From Sphingobacterium corticibacter (GTDB lineage Bacteria > Bacteroidota > Bacteroidia > Sphingobacteriales > Sphingobacteriaceae): a stretch of 64,000 bases of DNA. Every line of letters starts with the position of its first letter. The first letter of the stretch is position 1. The DNA lies in the NCBI RefSeq assembly GCF_003076635.1, contig NZ_QDKG01000001.1, positions 310,001-374,000 on the forward strand, given 5' to 3'. The notes below the pieces were generated by a model. The model made no database searches, was not told the origin of the DNA, and saw only the letters and a list, made by a program, of their open reading frames with translations. This document shows, in pieces, positions 32,935-41,234 of the stretch. Both the position numbers and the translations under genes were made by a program.

Positions 32935-34200
32935 ATGATCAAAAAAATAATCTTCAGTATAGCTTTCGTGTGTTTTGCAGTGGGTTTGTCCTTCGGACAA
33001 AGTAGTGCTGAGCTGAAGAAGCAAAGAGAAAGAATCGATGCTGAAATCGCGACGATACAGAAAGGATTACGTGCCAAATTGCAAGAGAAGTTGCTTTCCC
33101 AAAATGAAGTAACTGCATTGAGCAAGCAGTTGAATTTGCGCGAAGATAAGATCGGAACGATCAATAAAGAGTTGCAAATCATCAGTAATCAAATCACGAA
33201 AAATACGCGAGAAGTAGCGGCACTAGAAGCAGAACTGGAGAAGATGCGCCAAGATTATAAGAAAATGATCTTATTCGCTTTCCGCAACAAGAATGCCTAT
33301 AACAAGATGATGTTCATCTTCGCATCGCGAGATTTCAATCAAGGTTTCAAGCGTGTGAAATACTTGCAGCAGTTCAATGATGCTAGAAAGATCAAGGCTG
33401 CTGAAATCGAAGAAACACAAAAACAGATACAACTGAAACTTGCCCAATTGGAAGTAGACAAACAAACTCAAGCCAAACTATTGGCAGAGCAACGCGCGGA
33501 GCGCGATGTCATCTCTAAAGATAGAGCCAATCACCAGCAAGAGTTGAGCAAATTGGTGCGCGAAGAACGCGGTTTCCAGAGCCAGTTGACCAGCAAGCAA
33601 CAAGAGAAAAAACGACTAGATGCTGCTATCCGTAATGCCATTGCGCGTGAAGTAGCTGCCGCAAAACGCTTGGAAGAAGAGCGTCGACGCAAATTAGCAG
33701 AAGAAGAAGCCAAACGATCGGGTACCACAGTGGTAGAGGCTGAGAAGAAAATTGCTGAGAAAACAGGTTCAAATGTGTTGAATAGTACACCTGAAGCCAC
33801 CCGTCTGTCCGCAGACTTCAAGTCGAATCGCGGTCGCCTTCCATGGCCAGTAGCACAAGGAAATATCATCAGTGCGTTTGGGCGCAAGACTGTAGAGCGC
33901 GGTGTTACAGTAGATGATCTGGATGTAGGTATTCGAACAGGATCGAATGCATCGGTTCGCGCTGTTTTCGATGGAGAAGTGGCACAAGCGCTGCCGGGAT
34001 TGATCGTGATCCGACATGGTGAATTCTTTACCACGTATTCTAATTTGAAATCGCTCTCCGTGCGTCGTGGAGAGAAAATCTCAAGAGGACAGACCATCGG
34101 TACAGTAGATGATGATCCAGACCGTGGCTTCCCAGTACTTAATTTTGGTGTATACCAAGGTCAAAATCCGCAAGATCCTTCCGGATGGTTGGCGCGATAG
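32935..34200 (+). CDS. EnvC-like murein hydrolase activator (degenerate M23)
   Basis: The 421-aa periplasmic protein has a signal peptide (to about residue 21), a long coiled coil (about 22-270) and a C-terminal LytM/M23 domain (about 300-421, from GRLPWPVAQGNIISAFG). The zinc ligands of active M23 peptidases are missing: the GxD region reads VDDLDVGIRT, the HxH position YSNL and the final His position LNFGV. It should therefore not cut peptidoglycan itself but activate amidases at the division site, like EnvC. Confidence 0.88.
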   Translation: MIKKIIFSIAFVCFAVGLSFGQSSAELKKQRERIDAEIATIQKGLRAKLQEKLLSQNEVTALSKQLNLREDKIGTINKELQIISNQITKNTREVAALEAELEKMRQDYKKMILFAFRNKNAYNKMMFIFASRDFNQGFKRVKYLQQFNDARKIKAAEIEETQKQIQLKLAQLEVDKQTQAKLLAEQRAERDVISKDRANHQQELSKLVREERGFQSQLTSKQQEKKRLDAAIRNAIAREVAAAKRLEEERRRKLAEEEAKRSGTTVVEAEKKIAEKTGSNVLNSTPEATRLSADFKSNRGRLPWPVAQGNIISAFGRKTVERGVTVDDLDVGIRTGSNASVRAVFDGEVAQALPGLIVIRHGEFFTTYSNLKSLSVRRGEKISRGQTIGTVDDDPDRGFPVLNFGVYQGQNPQDPSGWLAR

Positions 34201-34301
34201 GAATTAATATAATAGTAACAAAATAATTGAAATATTAGTATTATTCCCTGATAGTGACTACATTTGAGTTCAGTGTTATGGGATAATTAGGAACAGATAT
34301 T

Positions 34302-34520
34302 ATGAATACAGCACATTTAGCGTTTATAGGAACGCAAGAAATCATCATTATTGTCGTCATCGTTCTACTTCTTTTTGGAGGTAAGAAAATTCCTGAATTG
34401 ATGCGTGGATTGGGTAGAGGTGTAAAGGAATTTAAAGAGGGGCAACGTGAGGAGCCTACTGCTGAAGATACTGATGCAACGCATACCAGAAGAAATGACT
34501 CGATCAACGATCCAAGATAA
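34302..34520 (+). CDS. tatA: Twin-arginine translocase subunit TatA/E
   Basis: The 72-aa subunit of the Tat pore exports folded proteins. One transmembrane helix ([21 protein letters not shown]) carries the FGxxxxPEL hinge, followed by the amphipathic helix [14 protein letters not shown] and a short acidic/polar tail. The length and motif fit TatA. It is monocistronic, with a strong terminator 21 bp past the stop; tatC is not nearby. Confidence 0.95.
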   Translation: MNTAHLAFIGTQEIIIIVVIVLLLFGGKKIPELMRGLGRGVKEFKEGQREEPTAEDTDATHTRRNDSINDPR

Positions 34521-34541
34521 TCGGATCTTGAATAGATAACG

Positions 34542-34584
34542 GCCAAAAAGTTCTGCTAGCCCATCGTTAGCAGAACTTTTTGGC
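34542..34584. terminator. Terminator after tatA
   Basis: A perfect 17-bp stem (arms 34542-34558 and 34568-34584, 9-nt loop) is followed by a T-rich run. It separates tatA from the lytic transglycosylase gene. Confidence 0.92.
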
Positions 34585-34657
34585 TTTTTATATTTATAGG
34601 GCTGGCCAATAAGCACAAGAAGCTAACGCCCATTTAAATTAATCACACCCATTCGTA

Positions 34658-36100
34658 ATGGAAAATAAGATAAGCTTATTACTATTGATGTTTGTGATGG
34701 TCTTCCAAACGACCACAGCACAAAAAAGAACAAGAAACGTACTTCGGAAGCCTCTTCAGCAATCCATACAAAAGCAATTTGAACAAGAGCGAGAATCGGT
34801 TGTCCTGCAGCTTGACTCCATTAAAGAGGCGTATGGTGCACAGGTTGATTTTTCGTATGACGATGTACTTATTGGGCAACGCATTCAGCGAATGCAGAAA
34901 ACCATTCCACTAGAATATAACCATCTTGTGAAAGCTTATTTGGATAAATATATTTCTAGAAATTACAAACCTTATATGGAGAAATTGCTGGGTTTGAGCG
35001 AATATTATTTCCCGATTTATGAGCAGATTTTTGAAGAAACTCACGTGCCCGACGAAGTCAAATATCTATCGGTGGTAGAGTCATCGCTGAATCCGCACAC
35101 CTTATCTTCTTCTGGCGCTTTAGGCCCTTGGCAGTTTATCTATGGTACGGCCAAAGGCTACAACCTTGCGATGGATAGTTATGTAGACGAGCGCAAAGAT
35201 GTTTATTTGAGTACGTACGCCGTCTCTAAATACCTGACCGAAGCTTACGATGAATTCAATGATTGGTTGTTGGCTTTAGCATCGTACAATTGTGGGCGTG
35301 GTTGTGTAAGACGTGCTATACAACGTTCTGGTATGCATGCGCCAAGCTTCTGGGAATTGTCTCCTTATTTGCCACAAGAAACACGTAATTATATTCCTAA
35401 ATATATTGCCATTTCATATGTCCTGAAGCACGCGGAATCGCATCAGCTAGCTGCGCAGGCTACTGATCTACAATCGCCATATCGTGTATTAATGGTGGAT
35501 CGTCAAGTAGACTTAAATCAAGTGGCTCAAGCGGTAGATTGTTCTTTGGAGGTAATGCAAGCTTATAACCCCGCTTTTAAACGGAAGCAGGTGAACGGCA
35601 CGGTAGAACAACCTAAAAGACTCATCGTGCCCATGCTAGAAGGTGCTAATGATTCACTGCTTTATGTAGCACTCCACCAGCAAACTCATCCAATGGTGGA
35701 AAAAAAGCTGGCTGGAGTACATTATACGGTGAAGGCGGGCGAAACATTGGCCGCGATTGCCAAAAAGCATGATGTGAGTGTGTCAGAGCTGTTAGCCTGG
35801 AATGACCTTTCTTCCAAAAGCGTCAGCGTTGGCAAAACTTTATGGATTGAAAAAGAAGAAGCACAGCGTGTCGATACGAAGTTAGCTTCTAATGTGAGTA
35901 AAGCAAAAGCAACGGTAGCCCCCGTGAAACAAACCGCTTATGTCGTGCACACGGTGAAAAAGGGAGATACGTTGACGGGAATTGCATCTCGCTACAAAGG
36001 GGCGACAATCGCGCAACTAAAAGCCGATAACAATATCAAAAATAACCACCTTTCTATTGGTCAAAAGATCAAAGTTGCTCAGGTAAAAGGAAGAATATAA
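34658..36100 (+). CDS. LysM-containing membrane-bound lytic transglycosylase (MltD-like)
   Basis: The 480-aa secreted enzyme cuts the glycan strand of peptidoglycan to 1,6-anhydro ends. After the signal peptide (to about 21) the SLT domain spans about 105-260. VKYLSVVESSLNPHTLSSSG carries the catalytic Glu, and GALGPWQFIYGTAKGYNL and NDWLLALASYNCGRGCVRRA are family signatures. Two LysM domains follow near 366-410 (HYTVKAGETLAAIAKKHDVS) and 430-478 (HTVKKGDTLTGIASRYKG), binding glycan. It ends 5 bp before the convergent phosphoribosyltransferase gene. Confidence 0.92.
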   Translation: MENKISLLLLMFVMVFQTTTAQKRTRNVLRKPLQQSIQKQFEQERESVVLQLDSIKEAYGAQVDFSYDDVLIGQRIQRMQKTIPLEYNHLVKAYLDKYISRNYKPYMEKLLGLSEYYFPIYEQIFEETHVPDEVKYLSVVESSLNPHTLSSSGALGPWQFIYGTAKGYNLAMDSYVDERKDVYLSTYAVSKYLTEAYDEFNDWLLALASYNCGRGCVRRAIQRSGMHAPSFWELSPYLPQETRNYIPKYIAISYVLKHAESHQLAAQATDLQSPYRVLMVDRQVDLNQVAQAVDCSLEVMQAYNPAFKRKQVNGTVEQPKRLIVPMLEGANDSLLYVALHQQTHPMVEKKLAGVHYTVKAGETLAAIAKKHDVSVSELLAWNDLSSKSVSVGKTLWIEKEEAQRVDTKLASNVSKAKATVAPVKQTAYVVHTVKKGDTLTGIASRYKGATIAQLKADNNIKNNHLSIGQKIKVAQVKGRI

Positions 36101-36105
36101 TGCTA

Positions 36106-36624
36106 TTACGCGAGGTAAGCGGCATCTGAATCGACACCATCGTGCTCTTCAAATTCTACCTCCACATGCTCTTTCAAAATAGTGGAAAGCTTTAAGCCGT
36201 AGTAATCACTGAAAATAGGAAAGGAGTGATGGCTGCGGTCTATCAATACCGCAGTACGCATTTTCTTTAAAGGGATGTTTAAGAATAGCCCTAAACCGTA
36301 AGCCAAAGTTCGGCCACTATTTAATACATCATCTACCAACACGATCACTTTATCTTGTGCGATGGTCAGATCTTGATCGGCGCTGGCATCCAGCTGTCGT
36401 TTCAATTTGTCGATGGTTACGCGCATCAGCTCGATATTGATCTGCGGAGCGATCTCTTGCAATAGTTTTTGCAAACGTTGTGCAAATACATAACCTCTAT
36501 CGGCAATCCCCACTAACACGATATCTGTCTCATCAAAATTATCTTCGATGATCTGATAAGCGATACGTTTAGATTTTTGGTGAATCTGTTCTTTATTTAA
36601 AATCAGGGTTTTCGTTGCCGACAT
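36106..36624 (-). CDS. Phosphoribosyltransferase family protein (PyrR-like)
   Basis: The 172-aa protein has a type I PRTase fold. The PRPP-binding loop is VIVLVDDVLNSGRTLAYGLG (two Asp, then NSGRT). The N-terminal part includes IVLVGIADRGYVFAQRLQKLL (flexible-loop region) and RSHHSFPIFSDYYGLKLST near the C-terminus, which resembles PyrR and hypoxanthine-type relatives. Without a pyrimidine operon nearby, a regulatory PyrR role is unproven. It converges with the transglycosylase gene. Confidence 0.85.
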   Translation of the reverse strand: MSATKTLILNKEQIHQKSKRIAYQIIEDNFDETDIVLVGIADRGYVFAQRLQKLLQEIAPQINIELMRVTIDKLKRQLDASADQDLTIAQDKVIVLVDDVLNSGRTLAYGLGLFLNIPLKKMRTAVLIDRSHHSFPIFSDYYGLKLSTILKEHVEVEFEEHDGVDSDAAYLA

Positions 36625-36673
36625 AGTGTAATGGTGTTGAATGCTATAAAAATAGCAAATCTTTCAAATAAAA

Positions 36674-36702
36674 AAGTCTGAATGTGATGTACATTCAGAC
36701 TT
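36674..36702 (-). terminator. Terminator downstream of NlpC/P60 gene
   Basis: A perfect 12-bp stem (arms 36674-36685 and 36691-36702, 5-nt loop) with A/T runs sits 32 bp past the peptidase stop on the minus strand and just upstream of the phosphoribosyltransferase start. Confidence 0.85.
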
Positions 36703-36733
36703 AAAATATTTTAAAACTCCTACGGAGAATGGA

Positions 36734-37309
36734 TTAGTTCAGGTTATCATCTTCGTCGCTTCCGATGTTGGCCATCATCACGCGATCTTGATCTACTTTA
36801 GGGCGTCCACCACTAAAGTAATAACGACGCCAGTAAGCTTCATCCAGATTACTCACCATCACTCCTTTACTAGAAGATGCGTGTGCAAACTGATTATCGC
36901 CCAAATAAACACCGACATGGGTGATGCTTTTACTACGAATTTTGAAGAATACTAAATCACCCGCTTGAAGGTCATTTTTTTGTACAGTCGTCACATTGGC
37001 ATACTGATTGCGGCTATTATAACCAATGGTGGTGTTGAATACATTTTCATACACAGCCAATGAAAACTTTGAGCAATCAATACCACGCTTGGAATCTCCA
37101 CCTAAACGATAAGGTGTGCCGATCCACTCGTAAACAAATTGATAAAGTTTGGTATTGGTAGTAGCGTTAACAGCAACGCCCATAATTTGTGAAAAGTACT
37201 CTTTCGCCAGATTATCAGGGTCAGAGGATTTTGTTTGTGTTGTTTGTGCCTGCGACACTAGACATAAGCCTATGAAAAGCATTGCTGCTACTAGTTTCTT
37301 TGTTTTCAT
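36734..37309 (-). CDS. C40 (NlpC/P60) peptidoglycan peptidase
   Basis: The 191-aa secreted cysteine peptidase hydrolyses peptide stems of peptidoglycan. The signal peptide ends SQA-Q (about 21). The catalytic Cys is in RLGGDSKRGIDCSKFSLAVY (about 80), the catalytic His in SITHVGVYLGDNQFAHA (about 131), and a third polar residue follows in FAHASSSKGV. The acidic tail (SDEDDNLN) is unusual. It has its own good promoter and terminator. Confidence 0.92.
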   Translation of the reverse strand: MKTKKLVAAMLFIGLCLVSQAQTTQTKSSDPDNLAKEYFSQIMGVAVNATTNTKLYQFVYEWIGTPYRLGGDSKRGIDCSKFSLAVYENVFNTTIGYNSRNQYANVTTVQKNDLQAGDLVFFKIRSKSITHVGVYLGDNQFAHASSSKGVMVSNLDEAYWRRYYFSGGRPKVDQDRVMMANIGSDEDDNLN

Positions 37310-37380
37310 TAAATCGCGTTTTCGCTGATGAATAAATGGATTACTAGGTGTAAATCCCCTAGCTCTCTATGTATTTACCA

Positions 37381-37411
37381 CAAATGTAATGTATAGATAC
37401 GCGAGTTGCAA
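37381..37411 (-). promoter_or_regulatory. Bacteroidota promoter of NlpC/P60 gene
   Basis: The minus strand has TTG (37409-37411), a 20-bp spacer and TACATTTG (37381-37388), both consensus elements at proper spacing. It is the cleanest promoter in the window. The leader would be about 65 nt and contains a short GTAAAT/ATTTAC stem. Confidence 0.75.
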
Positions 37412-37529
37412 GAGAAATTATTTCATTTATATGATATTTCTTCCAAACAGGTAGTTACCCCGTCATCTCGCTAAAAAGAATTAGCCTTTCAAGGCTGCGT
37501 TAAGTAATTGTTTAATTTTCGGCAAAATG

Positions 37530-37561
37530 TTTGGATTATTTAAAATAATATCCTTTATTTG
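37530..37561 (+). promoter_or_regulatory. Likely promoter of the thr operon
   Basis: TTTG (37530-37533), a 20-bp spacer, and TTTATTTG (37554-37561, 7 of 8 to TAnnTTTG) precede the leader ORF by 20 bp. Spacing is ideal and position fits the attenuator that follows. Confidence 0.6.
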
Positions 37562-37581
37562 TTGTAAGAATTTTATTTGAC

Positions 37582-37656
37582 ATGCAATCATCGATCACTA
37601 TTATTACAATTATTACCACCGGGATTAGTTCACCGGAGGAAGTTTTTGTATGGTAG
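37582..37656 (+). CDS. thrL: Thr/Ile-rich leader peptide of the thr operon, 24 aa
   Basis: A 24-codon ORF begins MQSSITIITIITTG and ends TAG at 37654-37656. Eight of nine consecutive codons (residues 5-13) are Thr or Ile, all of them if the run is counted as ITIITIITT. Those are the amino acids that depend on this operon (Thr directly, Ile via Thr). This is the pattern of E. coli ThrL. The peptide sits between the promoter and a terminator with a competing antiterminator, 83 bp before thrA. Confidence 0.85.
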   Translation: MQSSITIITIITTGISSPEEVFVW

Positions 37657-37714
37657 CGACTCAACGTACTTAATTATACAAAGCCTTCCTCCGAAACGAG
37701 GAAGGCTTTTTTTA
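37616..37714 (+). terminator. Transcription attenuator of thrABC
   Basis: Three mutually exclusive pairings can be drawn. Region 1:2 pairs CCACCGG (37616-37622) with CCGGAGG (37633-37639), one mismatch. Region 2:3 pairs CGGAGGAAG (37634-37642) with CTTCCTCCG (37685-37693), the antiterminator. Region 3:4 is a perfect 12-bp stem (37680-37691 with 37698-37709) followed by seven T, the terminator. Ribosome stalling on the Thr/Ile codons would block region 1 and free region 2 to form the antiterminator. Confidence 0.85.
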
Positions 37715-37739
37715 TGGTGTTATTTATCGCAATTATTAT

Positions 37740-40187
37740 ATGAAAGTTTTAAAATTTGGTGGCACATCAGTTGGTTCGGTAGAGAGTATCCGATCCGTAC
37801 TAGCGATTATCAAGAAGTCTTACGACAGTGGAGAGCAACCTATCGTAGTATTGTCGGCCATGTCTGGCATAACCAATACCTTACAAGCCATGGCCGAAGA
37901 TGCTGCCGCTGGAAATTCGTTTGAAGCAGGACTTGCCGAGATGGAAGCCAGACATTTTGATGTGGTGAAAAATTTGATTCCCGTCAAATTCCAAAATCCA
38001 GTATTCACACGACTAAAACTTTTATTTAATGAAATCGATGCCCTGCTTCAAGGTGTAGCCGTATTGCAGGAGTTGAGTTTACAGAGTAAGGATTTGTTGA
38101 TATCCTACGGAGAACGCTGTTCAAGCTATATGGTGTCCAAGATCATGGAACAGGAAATCCCCCATGTTTCCTTTATAGATGCTTCTTCTTACATCAAAAC
38201 CGATTCAAATTTTGGACAGGCTAACGTCGATCAAGAGCGCACGATCCCATTAATTCAGGCGTTGAATTACACGCATGCCGATAAACTGCTTTTTGTGACC
38301 GGATTTATCGGTTCGAATGATGCTGGCCGTGTCACCACGTTAGGAAGAGGCGGTTCAGATTATACAGCTGCGATCTTTGGTGCAGCGCTAGATGCCGAGC
38401 GCATTGAGATCTGGACTGATGTTGATGGTATGTTAACAGCAGATCCACGGATTGTATCCAAGGCCTTTCCTTTATCTACACTATCCTACACGGAAGCGAT
38501 GGAGCTTTCTTATTTTGGAGCAAAAGTAATTTACCCACCAACCATGTTGCCGGCGTTCACAAAAAAAATACCGATCGTGATACGCAATACCTTCAATCCA
38601 GATTTTGCGGGAACGGTTATTCAGTTCGAAAGCGAGAAATCTTCCTATCCAATCAAAGGTATTTCATCTATTGGCGATATTTCCGTGATCAATATGATTG
38701 GCAGCGGCATGATTGGTCGTACTGGTTTTAGTGGTCGGCTATTTAGCTTATTGGCGCGCGAACAGATTAACGTGATCTTAATTACGCAGTCTTCTTCGGA
38801 GCATAGCATCACCTTTGCGGTGAGTCCGCAAGACACGCAGAAAGCACAGCAATTAATCTATCAAGAATTTGAGCTGGAGATAGGAGCTGGAAAACTGATC
38901 TTACCAGAGCCAGAGTCTGGTTTGTCGGTTTTAGCCATCGTAGGCGAAAATATGAAGCGCACGCCGGGCATGTCGGGCAAACTGTTTCAGGCCTTGGCGC
39001 GTAACGGAATCAATGTTCGCGCGATAGCGCAAGGATCTTCCGAGTTAAATATTTCCGTGATCATCGATAAGGAAAATTTAGGCAAAGCATTGAATGCAGT
39101 GCACGATTCCTTTTTTGCCACATTGAATAAAACACTGCATGTATTTAGCCTCGGAACAGGCAATATAGGTGCGACCTTGTACCAACAATTGCGCGAGCAA
39201 CACGATTTTCTGGTAGAGCATAATGACATTGATATCAAAGTAGTGGGCATCGCCAATTCTAGAAAAATGCATTTTGATGTGTCGGGGATTGATCTTGCTG
39301 ATTGGGAATCCGCCTTAGAGGAGCAAGGCGAAGTATCTGATCTAGCTGTTTTTGTCGAGCGCATGAAGCTGTTCAACCTGCCGAACTGTGTATTTATCGA
39401 TAATACGGCTAGTGCTTTACCATCTACTTACTACGAGGAGATATTTAAATCCAGTATTTCGATCGTTACCTGTAACAAGATTGCGAACTCTGGTTCTTTC
39501 GCTAATTACAAGCTATTACGCGATACCGCACGTCGTTTTGGTGTAGATTTCTATTACGAGACCAATGTGGGAGCGGGCTTGCCAATCGTACGCGTGCTCA
39601 AAGATCTGATGATGAGCGGCGACCGCTTGTTGAAGATCGAAGCGATTCTCTCGGGTACGATTTCGTACATCTTCAACAATTTTGTAGCAGGCGTTTCCTT
39701 TTATGATGTGGTCAAGCAAGCACAGGAGTTGGGCTATACTGAGCCAGATCCGCGGGATGATTTGGGTGGTGTGGATTTTATGCGCAAAATGCTGATCCTC
39801 GCTCGCGATGCCGGACATGAAATTGAACCGGAAGACGTGGTTTTGGGCAATATCTTGCCCGCATCTTGTTTAGCGGCGACTTCAGTGCCCGATTTCTATG
39901 CGGAGCTTCAAAAATCAGACGCTTATTTTAATGATTTACGCGATCGTGCTGCCGCTGAAGATAAGGTATTGCGTTACATCGGTAAGCTGGCTGACGGTAA
40001 AGTGTTTATCGAGCTGGAAATGGTCGGTGCTGATCATCCGTTTTACTCCCTATCAGGTAGTGATAATATTATATCCTTTACCACAGAACGATACAAAGTG
40101 CGTCCATTAGTGGTGAAAGGACCTGGTGCTGGTGCTGAGGTAACCGCCGCAGGCGTATTTTCAGACTTAGTGAACATTGGTGCATAA
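37740..40187 (+). CDS. thrA: Bifunctional aspartokinase / homoserine dehydrogenase
   Basis: The 815-aa bifunctional enzyme catalyses the first and third steps from aspartate to threonine. The kinase domain opens MKVLKFGGTSVGSVESI and has RGGSDYTAAIFGAAL and EIWTDVDGMLTADPR. Two ACT domains follow (about 310-460: SVINMIGSGMIGRTGFSGRL, then VGENMKRTPGMSGKLF), the site of threonine feedback. The homoserine dehydrogenase half begins near 465 (VFSLGTGNIGATLYQQL) and includes YYETNVGAGLPIVRVLKDL and GGVDFMRKMLILARDAG. It is the first gene behind the attenuator. Confidence 0.96.
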   Translation: MKVLKFGGTSVGSVESIRSVLAIIKKSYDSGEQPIVVLSAMSGITNTLQAMAEDAAAGNSFEAGLAEMEARHFDVVKNLIPVKFQNPVFTRLKLLFNEIDALLQGVAVLQELSLQSKDLLISYGERCSSYMVSKIMEQEIPHVSFIDASSYIKTDSNFGQANVDQERTIPLIQALNYTHADKLLFVTGFIGSNDAGRVTTLGRGGSDYTAAIFGAALDAERIEIWTDVDGMLTADPRIVSKAFPLSTLSYTEAMELSYFGAKVIYPPTMLPAFTKKIPIVIRNTFNPDFAGTVIQFESEKSSYPIKGISSIGDISVINMIGSGMIGRTGFSGRLFSLLAREQINVILITQSSSEHSITFAVSPQDTQKAQQLIYQEFELEIGAGKLILPEPESGLSVLAIVGENMKRTPGMSGKLFQALARNGINVRAIAQGSSELNISVIIDKENLGKALNAVHDSFFATLNKTLHVFSLGTGNIGATLYQQLREQHDFLVEHNDIDIKVVGIANSRKMHFDVSGIDLADWESALEEQGEVSDLAVFVERMKLFNLPNCVFIDNTASALPSTYYEEIFKSSISIVTCNKIANSGSFANYKLLRDTARRFGVDFYYETNVGAGLPIVRVLKDLMMSGDRLLKIEAILSGTISYIFNNFVAGVSFYDVVKQAQELGYTEPDPRDDLGGVDFMRKMLILARDAGHEIEPEDVVLGNILPASCLAATSVPDFYAELQKSDAYFNDLRDRAAAEDKVLRYIGKLADGKVFIELEMVGADHPFYSLSGSDNIISFTTERYKVRPLVVKGPGAGAEVTAAGVFSDLVNIGA

Positions 40188-40223
40188 AATTAAAAACCGA
40201 ACGAGTAATCTAGAAGAAAAAAT

Positions 40224-41219
40224 ATGAATGATGATAAAAGTGCTGACGTCATGATAGACCAGCGAGTACATATGGAAAATATCCAAGAACAGGTACGCGT
40301 ATTCGCGCCAGCGACCGTAGCCAATATGATCTGTGGATTTGATATTCTAGGGTTTGCGGTGGATGCACCAGGCGACGAGGTGACGATGACCAAAGTGGAA
40401 CAGCTAGGCGTGCGTATTACCTCAATCAAAGGCGACGATGGTCGACTTCCGCTCGATCCAGATCAAAATACCGTAAGCGCTTGCGCGATGAAAGTTTTGG
40501 AAGACCTAGGGCTTGCTGATGAATTCGGAATTGAGATCGAGTTGGTAAAGCACATGCCGATTGGAAGCGGCTTAGGTTCAAGTTCGGCAAGTACCGTGGC
40601 TGGCGTTTTTGCGATCAATGCCTTATTGGGAAATCCCTTAACAAAAGAAGAGTTGCTGCCTTATTGTATCGAGGGTGAAAGACTGGCCTGCGGACATGGA
40701 CATGCCGATAATGTAGCGCCTGCTTTGATGGGCGGAATCACACTCGTGCGTTCGTACGAGCCATTAGATATTGTGGCGCTGCCTGTGCCAGACGGCATGT
40801 ATGCCGGAATTGTGTTTCCCCATGTGGATGTGCCGACGAGAGATGCTCGGCAGTTAATCAAAGACCGCGTTGCGCTCAAAGATGCCGTAGTACAGTGGGG
40901 AAATGTAGCCGGTTTAATCGCAGGATTGTATCGCAATGATTTTGCGTTGATCGGCCGTAGTATGCAAGATGTGATCATCGAGCCGGTGCGTGCCATCTTA
41001 ATTCCACAATTTGCCGAGATGAAAGAAATTGCTTTGTCGCACGGCGCATTGAGTTTTGGTATTTCGGGATCCGGTCCTTCCGTGGTAGCTATTACGCAAA
41101 GCGAAGAAGCAGCTCAAACTATAACCCAAGAAATTAAGAAACACCTTGATCAGCAAGAGATAGATAGCAATACCTACGTTTCGGCCGTCAATACCCAAGG
41201 TCCAAGATTATTAGATTAA
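40224..41219 (+). CDS. thrB: Homoserine kinase
   Basis: This GHMP kinase phosphorylates homoserine. The 331-aa frame contains VRVFAPATVANMICGFDILG and the ATP-binding loop PIGSGLGSSSASTVAG (about residues 111-126), then FGISGSGPSVVAIT near the C-terminus. The annotated ATG at 40224 adds 16 residues before a second ATG at 40272 (MENIQEQVRV), which would give a more usual length. It lies 36 bp after thrA and 15 bp before thrC. Confidence 0.95.
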   Translation: MNDDKSADVMIDQRVHMENIQEQVRVFAPATVANMICGFDILGFAVDAPGDEVTMTKVEQLGVRITSIKGDDGRLPLDPDQNTVSACAMKVLEDLGLADEFGIEIELVKHMPIGSGLGSSSASTVAGVFAINALLGNPLTKEELLPYCIEGERLACGHGHADNVAPALMGGITLVRSYEPLDIVALPVPDGMYAGIVFPHVDVPTRDARQLIKDRVALKDAVVQWGNVAGLIAGLYRNDFALIGRSMQDVIIEPVRAILIPQFAEMKEIALSHGALSFGISGSGPSVVAITQSEEAAQTITQEIKKHLDQQEIDSNTYVSAVNTQGPRLLD

Positions 41220-41234
41220 ACACGCCCATACAAG

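Noticed and set aside
32935..34200. Active M23 peptidoglycan endopeptidase
   Set aside because: The fold is present but the zinc ligands are replaced, so it is called an EnvC-like activator instead.
37577..37924. 115-aa ORF across the thr leader and thrA start
   Set aside because: It overlaps thrA in another frame and reads through the attenuator stem; the Thr/Ile leader ORF in the neighbouring frame explains the region better.
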